Shown here: in pieces, positions 37,236 to 44,558 of the stretch | Layout: every line of letters starts with the position of its first letter | How positions within the stretch are numbered: the first letter of the stretch is position 1 | Assembly: GCA_028284745.1 (NCBI GenBank) | Contig: JANQRC010000046.1 | Location: forward strand, 1-64,000 | Length of the DNA stretch: 64,000 nt | Source: Flavobacteriaceae bacterium | GTDB lineage: Bacteria; Bacteroidota; Bacteroidia; Flavobacteriales; Flavobacteriaceae | Direction: 5' to 3' | The notes under the pieces: model-generated | What the model was told of the DNA's origin: nothing | Seen by the model: the letters and a program-made list of their open reading frames with translations, nothing else | The model's database searches: none | Position numbers and translations under genes: made by a program

Positions 37236-38648
37236 CTAAGATCTCCGTTCCAAAAGTACAACATTTTCCACATGATGCGTCTGCGGGAACATATCTACAG
37301 GTTGTACCTTAACAACTGTGTAGGTTTCATCCATCAAGGCTAGGTCGCGAGCCTGTGTGGCGCTGTTGCAACTCACGTAGATGACGCGTTGTGGAGCAAT
37401 GTTCAGGATCTGTTGTACTACATCCTTGTGCATGCCATCACGGGGTGGGTCTGTAATGATCACATCGGGCTGGCCATGTGTTTGGATGAACGCTTTGTTG
37501 AACACTTTTTTCATATCGCCCACAAAGAAATCAACGTTGTCGATGCCGTTTGATTGTGCATTTTCTTTGGCAGCCGCTATTGCATCGGGTATGGCTTCGA
37601 CGCCAATGACCTTTTTGGCATTTTTGGCTACGAACTGAGCAATGGTGCCTGTACCGGTATAGAGGTCGTATACCAACTCTTGGCCCCTAAGGCCAGCAAA
37701 TTCTCGTACAACTTTGTACAGTTCATAGGCTTGTGCCGAATTGGTCTGATAGAAGGATTTGGCATTGATCTTGAACCGAAGCCCTTCCATCTCCTCGAAG
37801 ATGTGGTCGCGCCCTGCATGGCAGATCACTTGTTGGTCATAGATGGTATCGTTGCCTTTGCTATTGATGACATACAAGAGTGAGGTGATCTCAGGGAATT
37901 CTTGCTGAATAGCATTCAATAAAGCTTTGCACGCCTGTTGGTCTTCTCTGAAGAATTGGACCAATACCATGATCTCGCCATTAGACGAGGTACGCAGCAT
38001 CAACGTACGCAGAGAACCTTCTTGATCTCGCGTGTTGAAGAAATCGAGTTGCAATTCTTCGGCCTTGTTCTTGACGAATGTTCTGATGGCATTGCTGGGA
38101 TCGCGTTGCAGATGACACGTGTTCAAGTTCAAGATCTTATCCCACATCCCTGGAATATGAAAACCAAGTGCATTGCGGTCGGCGATCTCTTTGCCTTCGG
38201 CCATTTCCTCTTGAGTGATCCAGCGGTTGTTCGAAAAAGAGAATTCCATCTTGTTTCGATAGAAATATTGTTCCGATGATCCCAAGATGGGCGAAACTTC
38301 CGGAAGTTCGACACCACCCAAACGTTTCAGGTTGTTGATCACTTCCCTTTGTTTGAAGTGCAACTGACTTTCATAGTCCATATGCTGCCACTTGCAGCCA
38401 CCGCACACACCAAAGTGTTCGCATATAGGGTCTGTTCTTCTATCGGAAAGAGCATGAAAAGCCACGGCCGAACCTTCATAGTAGGCCTTTCTGCGCTTGT
38501 AGGTCTGTACATCTACCACGTCACCTGGCACGGCATTATTGATGAAGATCACACGTCCATCAGGTGCTTTCGCCACGGCCTTTCCTTTGGCACCTGCATC
38601 GATGACCTCTACATTTTCGATCAATTGTCTTCCTCGTTTTCTTGGCAT
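37236..38648 (-). CDS. rlmD: 23S rRNA (uracil-C5)-methyltransferase RlmD
   Basis: A 470-residue RumA-type methyltransferase for U1939 of 23S rRNA. The TRAM domain covers about residues 1-60. An Fe-S cluster cysteine group follows (CEHFGVCGGCKWQH), then the SAM-binding YDLYTGTGTIAQ and the catalytic cysteine in VSCNSATQARDL. All expected elements are intact. The ATG is only 4 nt after a -7 box on the minus strand. Confidence 0.95.
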   Translation of the reverse strand: MPRKRGRQLIENVEVIDAGAKGKAVAKAPDGRVIFINNAVPGDVVDVQTYKRRKAYYEGSAVAFHALSDRRTDPICEHFGVCGGCKWQHMDYESQLHFKQREVINNLKRLGGVELPEVSPILGSSEQYFYRNKMEFSFSNNRWITQEEMAEGKEIADRNALGFHIPGMWDKILNLNTCHLQRDPSNAIRTFVKNKAEELQLDFFNTRDQEGSLRTLMLRTSSNGEIMVLVQFFREDQQACKALLNAIQQEFPEITSLLYVINSKGNDTIYDQQVICHAGRDHIFEEMEGLRFKINAKSFYQTNSAQAYELYKVVREFAGLRGQELVYDLYTGTGTIAQFVAKNAKKVIGVEAIPDAIAAAKENAQSNGIDNVDFFVGDMKKVFNKAFIQTHGQPDVIITDPPRDGMHKDVVQQILNIAPQRVIYVSCNSATQARDLALMDETYTVVKVQPVDMFPQTHHVENVVLLERRS

Positions 38649-38652
38649 GGCG

Positions 38653-38660
38653 CAAAAGTA
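38653..38660 (-). promoter_or_regulatory. -7 box of rlmD
   Basis: Minus strand TACTTTTG matches TAnnTTTG, with 4 nt to the rlmD ATG. Confidence 0.55.
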
Positions 38661-38800
38661 ATGATTGAATTACGAATGTAGAATGCTGAATCACGAGTTT
38701 TAGATCTTGAAGTAAGAATCCAAACATCAGATCATGCAAGAGTCCGATCTTCTACTTTCATAAACTTTTTCGACTCCACAAAGAATTTAGTAATTTGCAC

Positions 38801-38929
38801 CCAGGGATGATTTCTCTCCCACGCTGCTTTTTCGACCTTCGCCACCACATCTACTGGCGGATCCACCCTCGAAAGAATAAAGGTAGAGAAGGAATGGTTG
38901 TTTTATTCATCTTTAAATTTTACAATGAA
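38801..38929 (+). promoter_or_regulatory. Structured leader upstream of rocD
   Basis: Three nested helices can form: TTCTCT (38812-38817) with AGAGAA (38885-38890); TTTCGA (38830-38835) with TCGAAA (38869-38874); TTCGCCA (38838-38844) with TGGCGGA (38855-38861), closing a 10-nt loop. The leader has no convincing coding frame. I take it as a candidate cis-regulatory RNA. A TAATTTGC box (one base short of consensus) lies just upstream at 38791-38798. Confidence 0.45.
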
Positions 38930-40171
38930 ATGGCTGTTTTAGAACAATTCACTTCTAAAGAAGCAATGGCACTGGAAGAGAAGTATGGTGCACAGAACTA
39001 TCATCCACTCCCTGTAGTGCTCGCCAAGGGCGAAGGCGTCTATGTCTGGGATGTGGAAGGAAAAAAGTATTATGATTTCCTGTCGGCCTATTCGGCTGTG
39101 AATCAAGGACATTGCCACCCGCACATCATCAATGCGCTGAAAGAACAAGCTGAAAAGCTGACGCTAACATCAAGGGCCTTTTACAACGACATGCTTGGGA
39201 AGTACGAAAGATTTGTGACCGAGTTTTTTGGCTTCGACAAGGTATTGCCTATGAATACGGGTGCTGAGGCTGTAGAGACCGCTATGAAACTCGCTAGGAA
39301 ATGGGGGTACGAGAAGAAAGGCGTTCATGCCAATCAGGCTAAGATCATTGTGTGCCAGAACAATTTTCACGGCCGTACGATCAGTATCATTTCAGCCTCG
39401 AATGACCCGGTGGCTACCGAGAATTTTGGACCCTTTACACCGGGTATCCATTCCATTCGTTACAACGACATCAACGCTTTGCAAGAGTCTTTGCAAGACA
39501 AGAATGTGGCTGCCTTCATGGTTGAGCCCATTCAAGGAGAAGCGGGTGTTTATGTTCCAGACGAAGACTACTTGAAGCAGGCCCATGCACTTTGCAAGCA
39601 GCACAATGTGTTATTTGTGGCAGATGAGGTACAGACCGGGATCGCCCGTACTGGTAAATTGTTGGCAGTAGACCACAGCGACGTGAGGCCAGACATTCTG
39701 ATCCTGGGAAAAGCGATCTCTGGTGGGGTGCTACCTGTTTCAGCGGTATTGGCAAATAATGATATCATGGAAGTGATCCGTCCCGGCAACCACGGTTCTA
39801 CTTTTGGTGGGAATCCATTGGCGTGTGCCGTGGCGATGGCAGCATTAGAAGTCGTAAGGGATGAGGACTTGGCCGAAAAAGCAGGTCATTTAGGAGCGAT
39901 TTTCCGAAGAGAGATGCAGCATATCGCAGACAAGTCAGGCCTTGTACGATTGGTAAGGGGTAAAGGATTGCTAAATGCCATCGTCATCAACGATACAGAA
40001 GATAGTTCTACCGCCTGGGATATTTGTGTGGCTTTAAAGGAAAATGGGTTGCTTGCCAAACCAACGCATGGCAATATCATTCGTTTTGCACCACCTTTGG
40101 TCATGACCGAAGACCAATTGCTAGAATGTTTGTCGATCATTGAAAAGACCTTGGCAGATTTTGAAGGCTAA
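38930..40171 (+). CDS. rocD: Ornithine--oxo-acid transaminase
   Basis: Transfers the delta-amino group of ornithine to 2-oxoglutarate, giving glutamate semialdehyde; part of arginine catabolism or proline synthesis. 413 residues from the ATG at 38930, which fits the family start ([21 protein letters not shown]). The longer open frame from 38795 has a leader peptide of odd composition and lies within the structured leader. PLP lysine is in [15 protein letters not shown], with the earlier [10 protein letters not shown] and [15 protein letters not shown] hairpin terminator follows. Confidence 0.93.
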   Translation: MAVLEQFTSKEAMALEEKYGAQNYHPLPVVLAKGEGVYVWDVEGKKYYDFLSAYSAVNQGHCHPHIINALKEQAEKLTLTSRAFYNDMLGKYERFVTEFFGFDKVLPMNTGAEAVETAMKLARKWGYEKKGVHANQAKIIVCQNNFHGRTISIISASNDPVATENFGPFTPGIHSIRYNDINALQESLQDKNVAAFMVEPIQGEAGVYVPDEDYLKQAHALCKQHNVLFVADEVQTGIARTGKLLAVDHSDVRPDILILGKAISGGVLPVSAVLANNDIMEVIRPGNHGSTFGGNPLACAVAMAALEVVRDEDLAEKAGHLGAIFRREMQHIADKSGLVRLVRGKGLLNAIVINDTEDSSTAWDICVALKENGLLAKPTHGNIIRFAPPLVMTEDQLLECLSIIEKTLADFEG

Positions 40172-40191
40172 TAGAAAATATCATAAATAAG

Positions 40192-40223
40192 AAAAGCTGC
40201 CCCGGGTACTCGGGGCGGGTTTT
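40192..40223 (+). terminator. Intrinsic terminator of rocD
   Basis: Stem GCCCCG (40199-40204)/CGGGGC (40211-40216) with a 6-nt loop, flanked by AAAA and a TTTT run at 40220-40223. The A run and T run can extend the pairing. Confidence 0.8.
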
Positions 40224-40244
40224 CTATTTTATGCACTAAGGTCT

Positions 40245-40580
40245 CTACTGTTCGATACCTAGTTGTTCAAGAACTTCACGTTGTTGTTCCATATAACCTT
40301 CCCATCCTCCTGCAGCAACGATTTGGAATATGGCCATGCCAAAAGCGATGACAGCTAAGACCAGACCAATGATAGCTACGGTCTTTGCTGTTTTCAATTG
40401 GCTGAAATTTGAATATCCATCTGGATTTTCATTGTATAGCTTTTCATCTTTCTTGGCAAGGTAGAAAGCAATCCCTGAGAAAAGCAGACCACCTAGACCA
40501 CTTGAGCAGCAGCACGCCACAAAAGAGATGATACCTAAGATCAAGGAAATCTGCGCATTAGGTAATTTTTGTTGTTCCAT
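40245..40580 (-). CDS. CCC-motif membrane protein
   Basis: A 111-residue protein with the triple cysteine SFVACCCSS (Cys23-25) in the first hydrophobic segment, a polar loop and a second helix (about residues 67-92). This matches what is named 'CCC motif membrane protein' in Bacteroidota annotations. The function is not known. It lies 6 bp downstream of the DUF2752 gene, same strand. Confidence 0.85.
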   Translation of the reverse strand: MEQQKLPNAQISLILGIISFVACCCSSGLGGLLFSGIAFYLAKKDEKLYNENPDGYSNFSQLKTAKTVAIIGLVLAVIAFGMAIFQIVAAGGWEGYMEQQREVLEQLGIEQ

Positions 40581-40585
40581 GATTG

Positions 40586-40897
40586 TTAAAGTTGATTAGT
40601 TAGCATTTTATAGGCGTAGTTTCCGATAATAGCACCTACTGTCAATATCGTTAGCAATATAGTGATCTTGTTGGAATATTTTATTTTGAAGAAACTATTC
40701 AAAGCAAAAAATAGGAAAAGTAGCCCAAGAGGATAGATAGGCGGATACATCTTGAAAGCCGCAATAAATTCACCTTGAAAGAACAAGGCTACTGCTCGTT
40801 GAAGCCCGCACCCCATGCATTCCATGCCAAACAGCTTTTTGTTCAAGCAGGGAAGCATATAATCTTCAGCATGTAAAAATAGACCCACTAGTAACAT
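40586..40897 (-). CDS. DUF2752 membrane protein
   Basis: A 103-residue protein with the DUF2752 signature ECMGCGLQRAVALFFQG and two or three hydrophobic helices. A later in-frame ATG exists 13 codons in, but the longer form keeps an extra N-terminal helix. The gene pairs with the CCC-motif gene, which suggests a shared membrane role. Function unknown. Confidence 0.85.
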   Translation of the reverse strand: MLLVGLFLHAEDYMLPCLNKKLFGMECMGCGLQRAVALFFQGEFIAAFKMYPPIYPLGLLFLFFALNSFFKIKYSNKITILLTILTVGAIIGNYAYKMLTNQL

Positions 40898-40915
40898 CGA
40901 GGCTAATTTATGTAT

Positions 40916-40923
40916 TATTTTTG
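40916..40923 (+). promoter_or_regulatory. -7 box of the 81-residue membrane gene
   Basis: TATTTTTG overlaps a TTG that an ORF finder might call the start; the likely ATG is at 40945, 22 nt downstream. Confidence 0.55.
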
Positions 40924-40944
40924 TTTGAAAGTAATTATTCTGGC

Positions 40945-41190
40945 ATGAGTCCGAAGTATAGACAGTTATTGCACTTTGCCATGATCTTCATTGGTGGCGG
41001 TATCGTACTTGTTGAACAGAACAAGGAAAAAGATCAAAATATCTATGTGCTAGTTGCCGGGCTTGTTGTGTTGATGTATGGTCTGTACAAGGCTACGACC
41101 AAGTGGGTGTCTGACAATCCAAGGCCCCAGGAAGATGACTTTGTGGTTACTGAAGAGTTAGAGGAAGCTTTGGAGGATGAGGAAGATTGA
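40945..41190 (+). CDS. Small two-helix membrane protein
   Basis: An 81-residue protein, two hydrophobic helices (about residues 7-24 and 32-50) and a very acidic tail (EELEEALEDEED). It overlaps the Smr gene by 14 bp, so the two are probably cotranslated. No family recognised. Confidence 0.6.
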   Translation: MSPKYRQLLHFAMIFIGGGIVLVEQNKEKDQNIYVLVAGLVVLMYGLYKATTKWVSDNPRPQEDDFVVTEELEEALEDEED

Positions 41191-41719
41191 AGTTGGTGAT
41201 ACCATCGAAGTCATCGATGATAGCATGCAGGCCGAAGTGATTGCCGTTAAAGGTACGACCCTTACCGTGATGCCAGAAGATGGCTTTGAGCTTCAGTTCG
41301 ACATCTCGGAGGTGATAAAGGTTGAAGGTGAATTGGATGTGCGAACCCAGAACATCGATCAAATTCTCCGAGACAAAGAAATTCCGAAGAAAAGGGCTAC
41401 TCGTACAAAACCAAAAGAGCGCAACCTTCCAAAGATGGAAGTAGACTTGCACATCCATCAGCTCACCTCGTCTACAAAGGGAATGACCAACCATGAGATG
41501 CTTACATTACAGCTAGATACCGCAAAGCGACAGCTGGAATTCGCTATTAGGAAGAAAATACAAAAAGTGGTGTTCATCCACGGTGTGGGAGAGGGTGTGC
41601 TAAAGCTAGAATTGCACTATCTTTTTGGCCGCTATGACAATGTGAAGCATTACGACGCAGATTACCAAAAATATGGGCTAGGCGCCACAGAGGTATATAT
41701 CTACCAGAAAAATTCTTAG
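41177..41719 (+). CDS. DUF2027/Smr domain protein
   Basis: A 180-residue protein. The N-terminal part (about 1-70) has DUF2027-type features; the C-terminal half is an Smr domain with VDLHIHQL, IQKVVFIHGVGEGVLK and ATEVYIYQ. The HGxG motif and the leading LHxH are typical of Smr endonuclease-like domains. It overlaps the upstream membrane gene by 14 bp and the convergent lipoprotein gene by 4 bp. Confidence 0.85.
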   Translation: MRKIEVGDTIEVIDDSMQAEVIAVKGTTLTVMPEDGFELQFDISEVIKVEGELDVRTQNIDQILRDKEIPKKRATRTKPKERNLPKMEVDLHIHQLTSSTKGMTNHEMLTLQLDTAKRQLEFAIRKKIQKVVFIHGVGEGVLKLELHYLFGRYDNVKHYDADYQKYGLGATEVYIYQKNS

Positions 41720-42585
41720 TTCACAGCAGGCGTGACTCTTCTAGTTGCTGTGAAACTATATGTCCCATAGTCAAAAGCACCCTCAAAGGTCTCTACATTG
41801 CCATCGGGATCTGTGATCACGAGGTCGTTAATAATGATCTCGTTCTCTATAGCATCCATATAGGTATGTACTCTATTGGCTGTGACGATTACCTCGTCTG
41901 TGATGCTAAAGAGCAGATAATTGGCTAAAACATTTCCGTCATTTACGTTTTCTGCAGGATTTGTGTCATTGGTAGCAGTAGCTTCATTGCGCGTCGGGAT
42001 GCCATCACCATCATCGTCCGTGTCAAGATAGTTTGGAATGCCATCACCATCCGTGTCAGCAAAATTCCCTTCTTCATCGAGCATCAATTCTGCTGAAGTA
42101 TCTACATTGTCACCGTCATCATCACTATCGTAATAGTTTGGGATGCCATCATCATCGGTGTCCAGGTTGTCGTCAATTTCTTCCTCTAAGCCATCGTTGT
42201 CGTCTCTTGCAACGGTTGTATTGATCGTGACATTGGTGAATGTGCTTGTCCATTGCTGTACCAAATTAGGGGTGCTCGGTGGTATGGCATTGCAGAAGAA
42301 ATCAGAGGCATCCCCATCAAATACATTATATTCTACAGTAGTGCCGCTAGTGAGTATGATCTCTCCTTCTTCTTCGGGAACAATGTCATCGGGCAGGTTC
42401 GTAGTGCTGATAAAGAGTACTTCTTCTCGTGTATCGTCAAAGACGAGGAAAGTGACCACATTTTCAAAATCTTCACAAACATCTAGTGTAGACTCATCAA
42501 AGTCAAGTGTTTCGATTATGAAATCACCATCATCGCAGGCTGAGAATAGCACAGCACTCATAAAAAACCACAATATTCGTTTCAT
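41716..42585 (-). CDS. Lipoprotein with calcium-binding (thrombospondin type 3-like) repeats
   Basis: A 289-residue lipoprotein (lipobox FSAC, Cys17). Several DxDxDG-type repeats are present: DNLDTDDDGIPNYYDSDDDG, DEEGNFADTDGDGIPNYLD and DTDDDGDGIPTRNEA. These bind Ca2+ in related proteins and are common in Bacteroidota surface lipoproteins. The flanking domains are not recognised. Function unknown. Confidence 0.8.
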   Translation of the reverse strand: MKRILWFFMSAVLFSACDDGDFIIETLDFDESTLDVCEDFENVVTFLVFDDTREEVLFISTTNLPDDIVPEEEGEIILTSGTTVEYNVFDGDASDFFCNAIPPSTPNLVQQWTSTFTNVTINTTVARDDNDGLEEEIDDNLDTDDDGIPNYYDSDDDGDNVDTSAELMLDEEGNFADTDGDGIPNYLDTDDDGDGIPTRNEATATNDTNPAENVNDGNVLANYLLFSITDEVIVTANRVHTYMDAIENEIIINDLVITDPDGNVETFEGAFDYGTYSFTATRRVTPAVN

Positions 42586-42674
42586 GCGGTAAAAATAGTG
42601 TTTGTATGTTTTTAAATCAAATCTACATGCACAACATGCGCAACGAAAACGATAGAGAATAATTTTATTTCAGC

Positions 42675-42682
42675 TATTTTTG
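42675..42682 (+). promoter_or_regulatory. -7 box of the cysteine desulfurase gene
   Basis: TATTTTTG, with 5 nt to the ATG at 42688. Confidence 0.55.
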
Positions 42683-42687
42683 TGCCC

Positions 42688-43833
42688 ATGAATGTGTATC
42701 TAGATAATGCTGCTACTACCCAATTGCTGCCAGAAGTGGCAGATGCCATGCATCGCGTACTTTTGGAGAATTATGGGAATCCGTCTTCAACTCACAGTCA
42801 TGGTCGTTCGGCCAAGACCTTGGTGGAGACGGCTCGCAAGACCATTGCCAAACAATTGAATGCTCATCCTAGCGAGATCGTCTTCACCTCTGGTGGTACC
42901 GAGGCCGACAATATGGTAATTCGCTGCGCTGTGCGCGACTTGTCGGTGCATACCATCATCACTTCAAAGATTGAGCATCATGCTGTGCTGCATACGGTGC
43001 ATGAGATGCAGGAAGAATATGGTGTTCGTGTGTGTTATGTGAACCTAGATGAAGAAGGGAAAGTACGATACGACCATCTGGAAACCTTACTGACGGCCAA
43101 TGATTCAAAAAAGTTGGTAAGCTTGATGCATGTGAACAACGAAGTAGGGAATATTCTTGATATAGACCTTGTTGCCAAGCTTTGCAAGGAAAATGAAGCA
43201 GTGTTCCATTCGGATACGGTACAATCGATCGGGCACATGCAGATCGATGTGCAAGAAACATCCATAGACTTCATGGCTGCTGCTGCACATAAATTTCATG
43301 GACCCAAGGGAATCGGTTTTGCCTACATACGGAAAGACAGCGGATTAAGACCTTTGATCTTTGGTGGCGAGCAAGAACGCGGGTTCCGTGCAGGTACCGA
43401 AAGTGTACATAACATTGCGGGCTTGCTAGAGGCCTTCACACATGCCTATGAGAATTTAGAGGAAGACCGTGCGTATGTGCAAGGTTTGAAAGATTATTTT
43501 ATAAAAACCTTATCTGATGCATTGCCTGAAGTGTCTTTTAACGGGACATGTCGTAGACCCGATTGTAGTACGTATACATTGGTGAATGTGTGCTTGCCTT
43601 TTGACCCGCAAAAAGCATTGATGCTCTTGTTTCATTTGGATCTAAAAGGAATTGCGTGCTCGAAAGGGAGCGCTTGTCAGTCTGGCAGCAATAAAGGCTC
43701 GCATGTGTTGGCCGAGCTCCTTTCCGAGGAAATGCAACAACGACCCAACGTACGTTTCTCGTTCAGTAAGTTTAACACCAAAGAAGAGCTCGATCATGTG
43801 GTGACCGTGTTGAAGGAGTTTGCGGATAGCTGA
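42688..43833 (+). CDS. Cysteine desulfurase (NifS/IscS family)
   Basis: A PLP enzyme of 381 residues that extracts sulfur from cysteine for Fe-S or other sulfur needs. It begins MNVYLDNAATTQLLPEV, the usual first strand; a GTG two codons upstream overlaps the promoter. PLP lysine is in AAAHKFHGPKGIGFAY, and the catalytic Cys is in GSACQSGSNKGS. No isc or suf partner is in the window, so the acceptor is not shown. Stands alone. Confidence 0.9.
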   Translation: MNVYLDNAATTQLLPEVADAMHRVLLENYGNPSSTHSHGRSAKTLVETARKTIAKQLNAHPSEIVFTSGGTEADNMVIRCAVRDLSVHTIITSKIEHHAVLHTVHEMQEEYGVRVCYVNLDEEGKVRYDHLETLLTANDSKKLVSLMHVNNEVGNILDIDLVAKLCKENEAVFHSDTVQSIGHMQIDVQETSIDFMAAAAHKFHGPKGIGFAYIRKDSGLRPLIFGGEQERGFRAGTESVHNIAGLLEAFTHAYENLEEDRAYVQGLKDYFIKTLSDALPEVSFNGTCRRPDCSTYTLVNVCLPFDPQKALMLLFHLDLKGIACSKGSACQSGSNKGSHVLAELLSEEMQQRPNVRFSFSKFNTKEELDHVVTVLKEFADS

Positions 43834-43865
43834 TCAGATGTAAGATATAAGATATCAGTAATTTT

Positions 43866-43921
43866 GACTACTGACTACTGACTACTGACTACTGACTACT
43901 GACTACTGACTACTGACTACT
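43866..43921. repeat. Heptanucleotide tandem repeat (GACTACT)8
   Basis: Eight exact copies of GACTACT. The end lies inside the stop region of the leftward gene at 43917; each copy contains CTA, i.e. TAG on the minus strand, so copy-number change leaves that protein intact. Confidence 0.95.
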
Positions 43922-44558
43922 CTTTATCATATGGGAACTTCCGAGAGGCCTTTCGCATCATGCGTTCTACGATAGCATAGCTATTTCTGCCAGACTTTCG
44001 GTTGATGGTCTTGGCATATTTCCAGAGAAGTTTCCCCGTTCTTCCGTCGCTTATTTTGATATTGATATTTCCGAAATCGGTCTTTCCTTTGAAGATGGAA
44101 ATGATATCAAAAGATTCGTCAACGTCTTTTGAGATAAGGGTCCTAAGCTTTAGTGTTCCAGAGATCACACCGTCTACGCCCAACACTTTGCATAGCTCAA
44201 CGGGCGAGAAAGTGTCGATATTGTCAAAGGTGATGTTGTTCTTTTTCAAGACTGCATTGGTCTCTTGAATGTCCTGAAACTCAACGGTGAATTTCTTTCG
44301 CTTCTTTCGCTTCAAAAAATAAGTTTCCAATGCATCTTGTACGACGTACGCCTCTTGCTTTTCTAATTCTTTAAGCTTGGATGTAGAAAGCTGGTCATCT
44401 AGCTGCAACTTGGTGTTAAAAGGGATGATCGCGATCGTTTCGTGGTCACCGGTCAATTCCTTGAAATTACGACTGGTGTAGATGTCCTTTTGGGCAAAGG
44501 ACAGCGTGCTCAGCAAAATGGCTGCAAAGGCAATAATTTTTTTCAATAGGGGAAGCAT
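43917..44558 (-). CDS. Secreted protein with CsgG/TolB-like N-terminal pattern
   Basis: A 213-residue protein with a signal peptide (about residues 1-22, ending LSFAQ). The mature part shows AIIPFNTKL and LGVDGVISGTLKL, reminiscent of CsgG-like or TolB-like domains, and a basic tail with RKASRKFPYDKE. Its ATG shares a base with the TonB receptor stop (TGATG), so it is translationally coupled. Role in an envelope transport unit with the receptor and M23 peptidase is inferred. Confidence 0.7.
   Translation of the reverse strand: MLPLLKKIIAFAAILLSTLSFAQKDIYTSRNFKELTGDHETIAIIPFNTKLQLDDQLSTSKLKELEKQEAYVVQDALETYFLKRKKRKKFTVEFQDIQETNAVLKKNNITFDNIDTFSPVELCKVLGVDGVISGTLKLRTLISKDVDESFDIISIFKGKTDFGNINIKISDGRTGKLLWKYAKTINRKSGRNSYAIVERMMRKASRKFPYDKE

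Noticed and set aside
38795..38929. N-terminal extension of RocD
   Set aside because: 45 residues with composition unlike the family; region forms RNA helices and the ATG at 38930 matches the normal start.
43866..43921. CRISPR array
   Set aside because: The heptamer units are contiguous without spacers and there are no cas genes.
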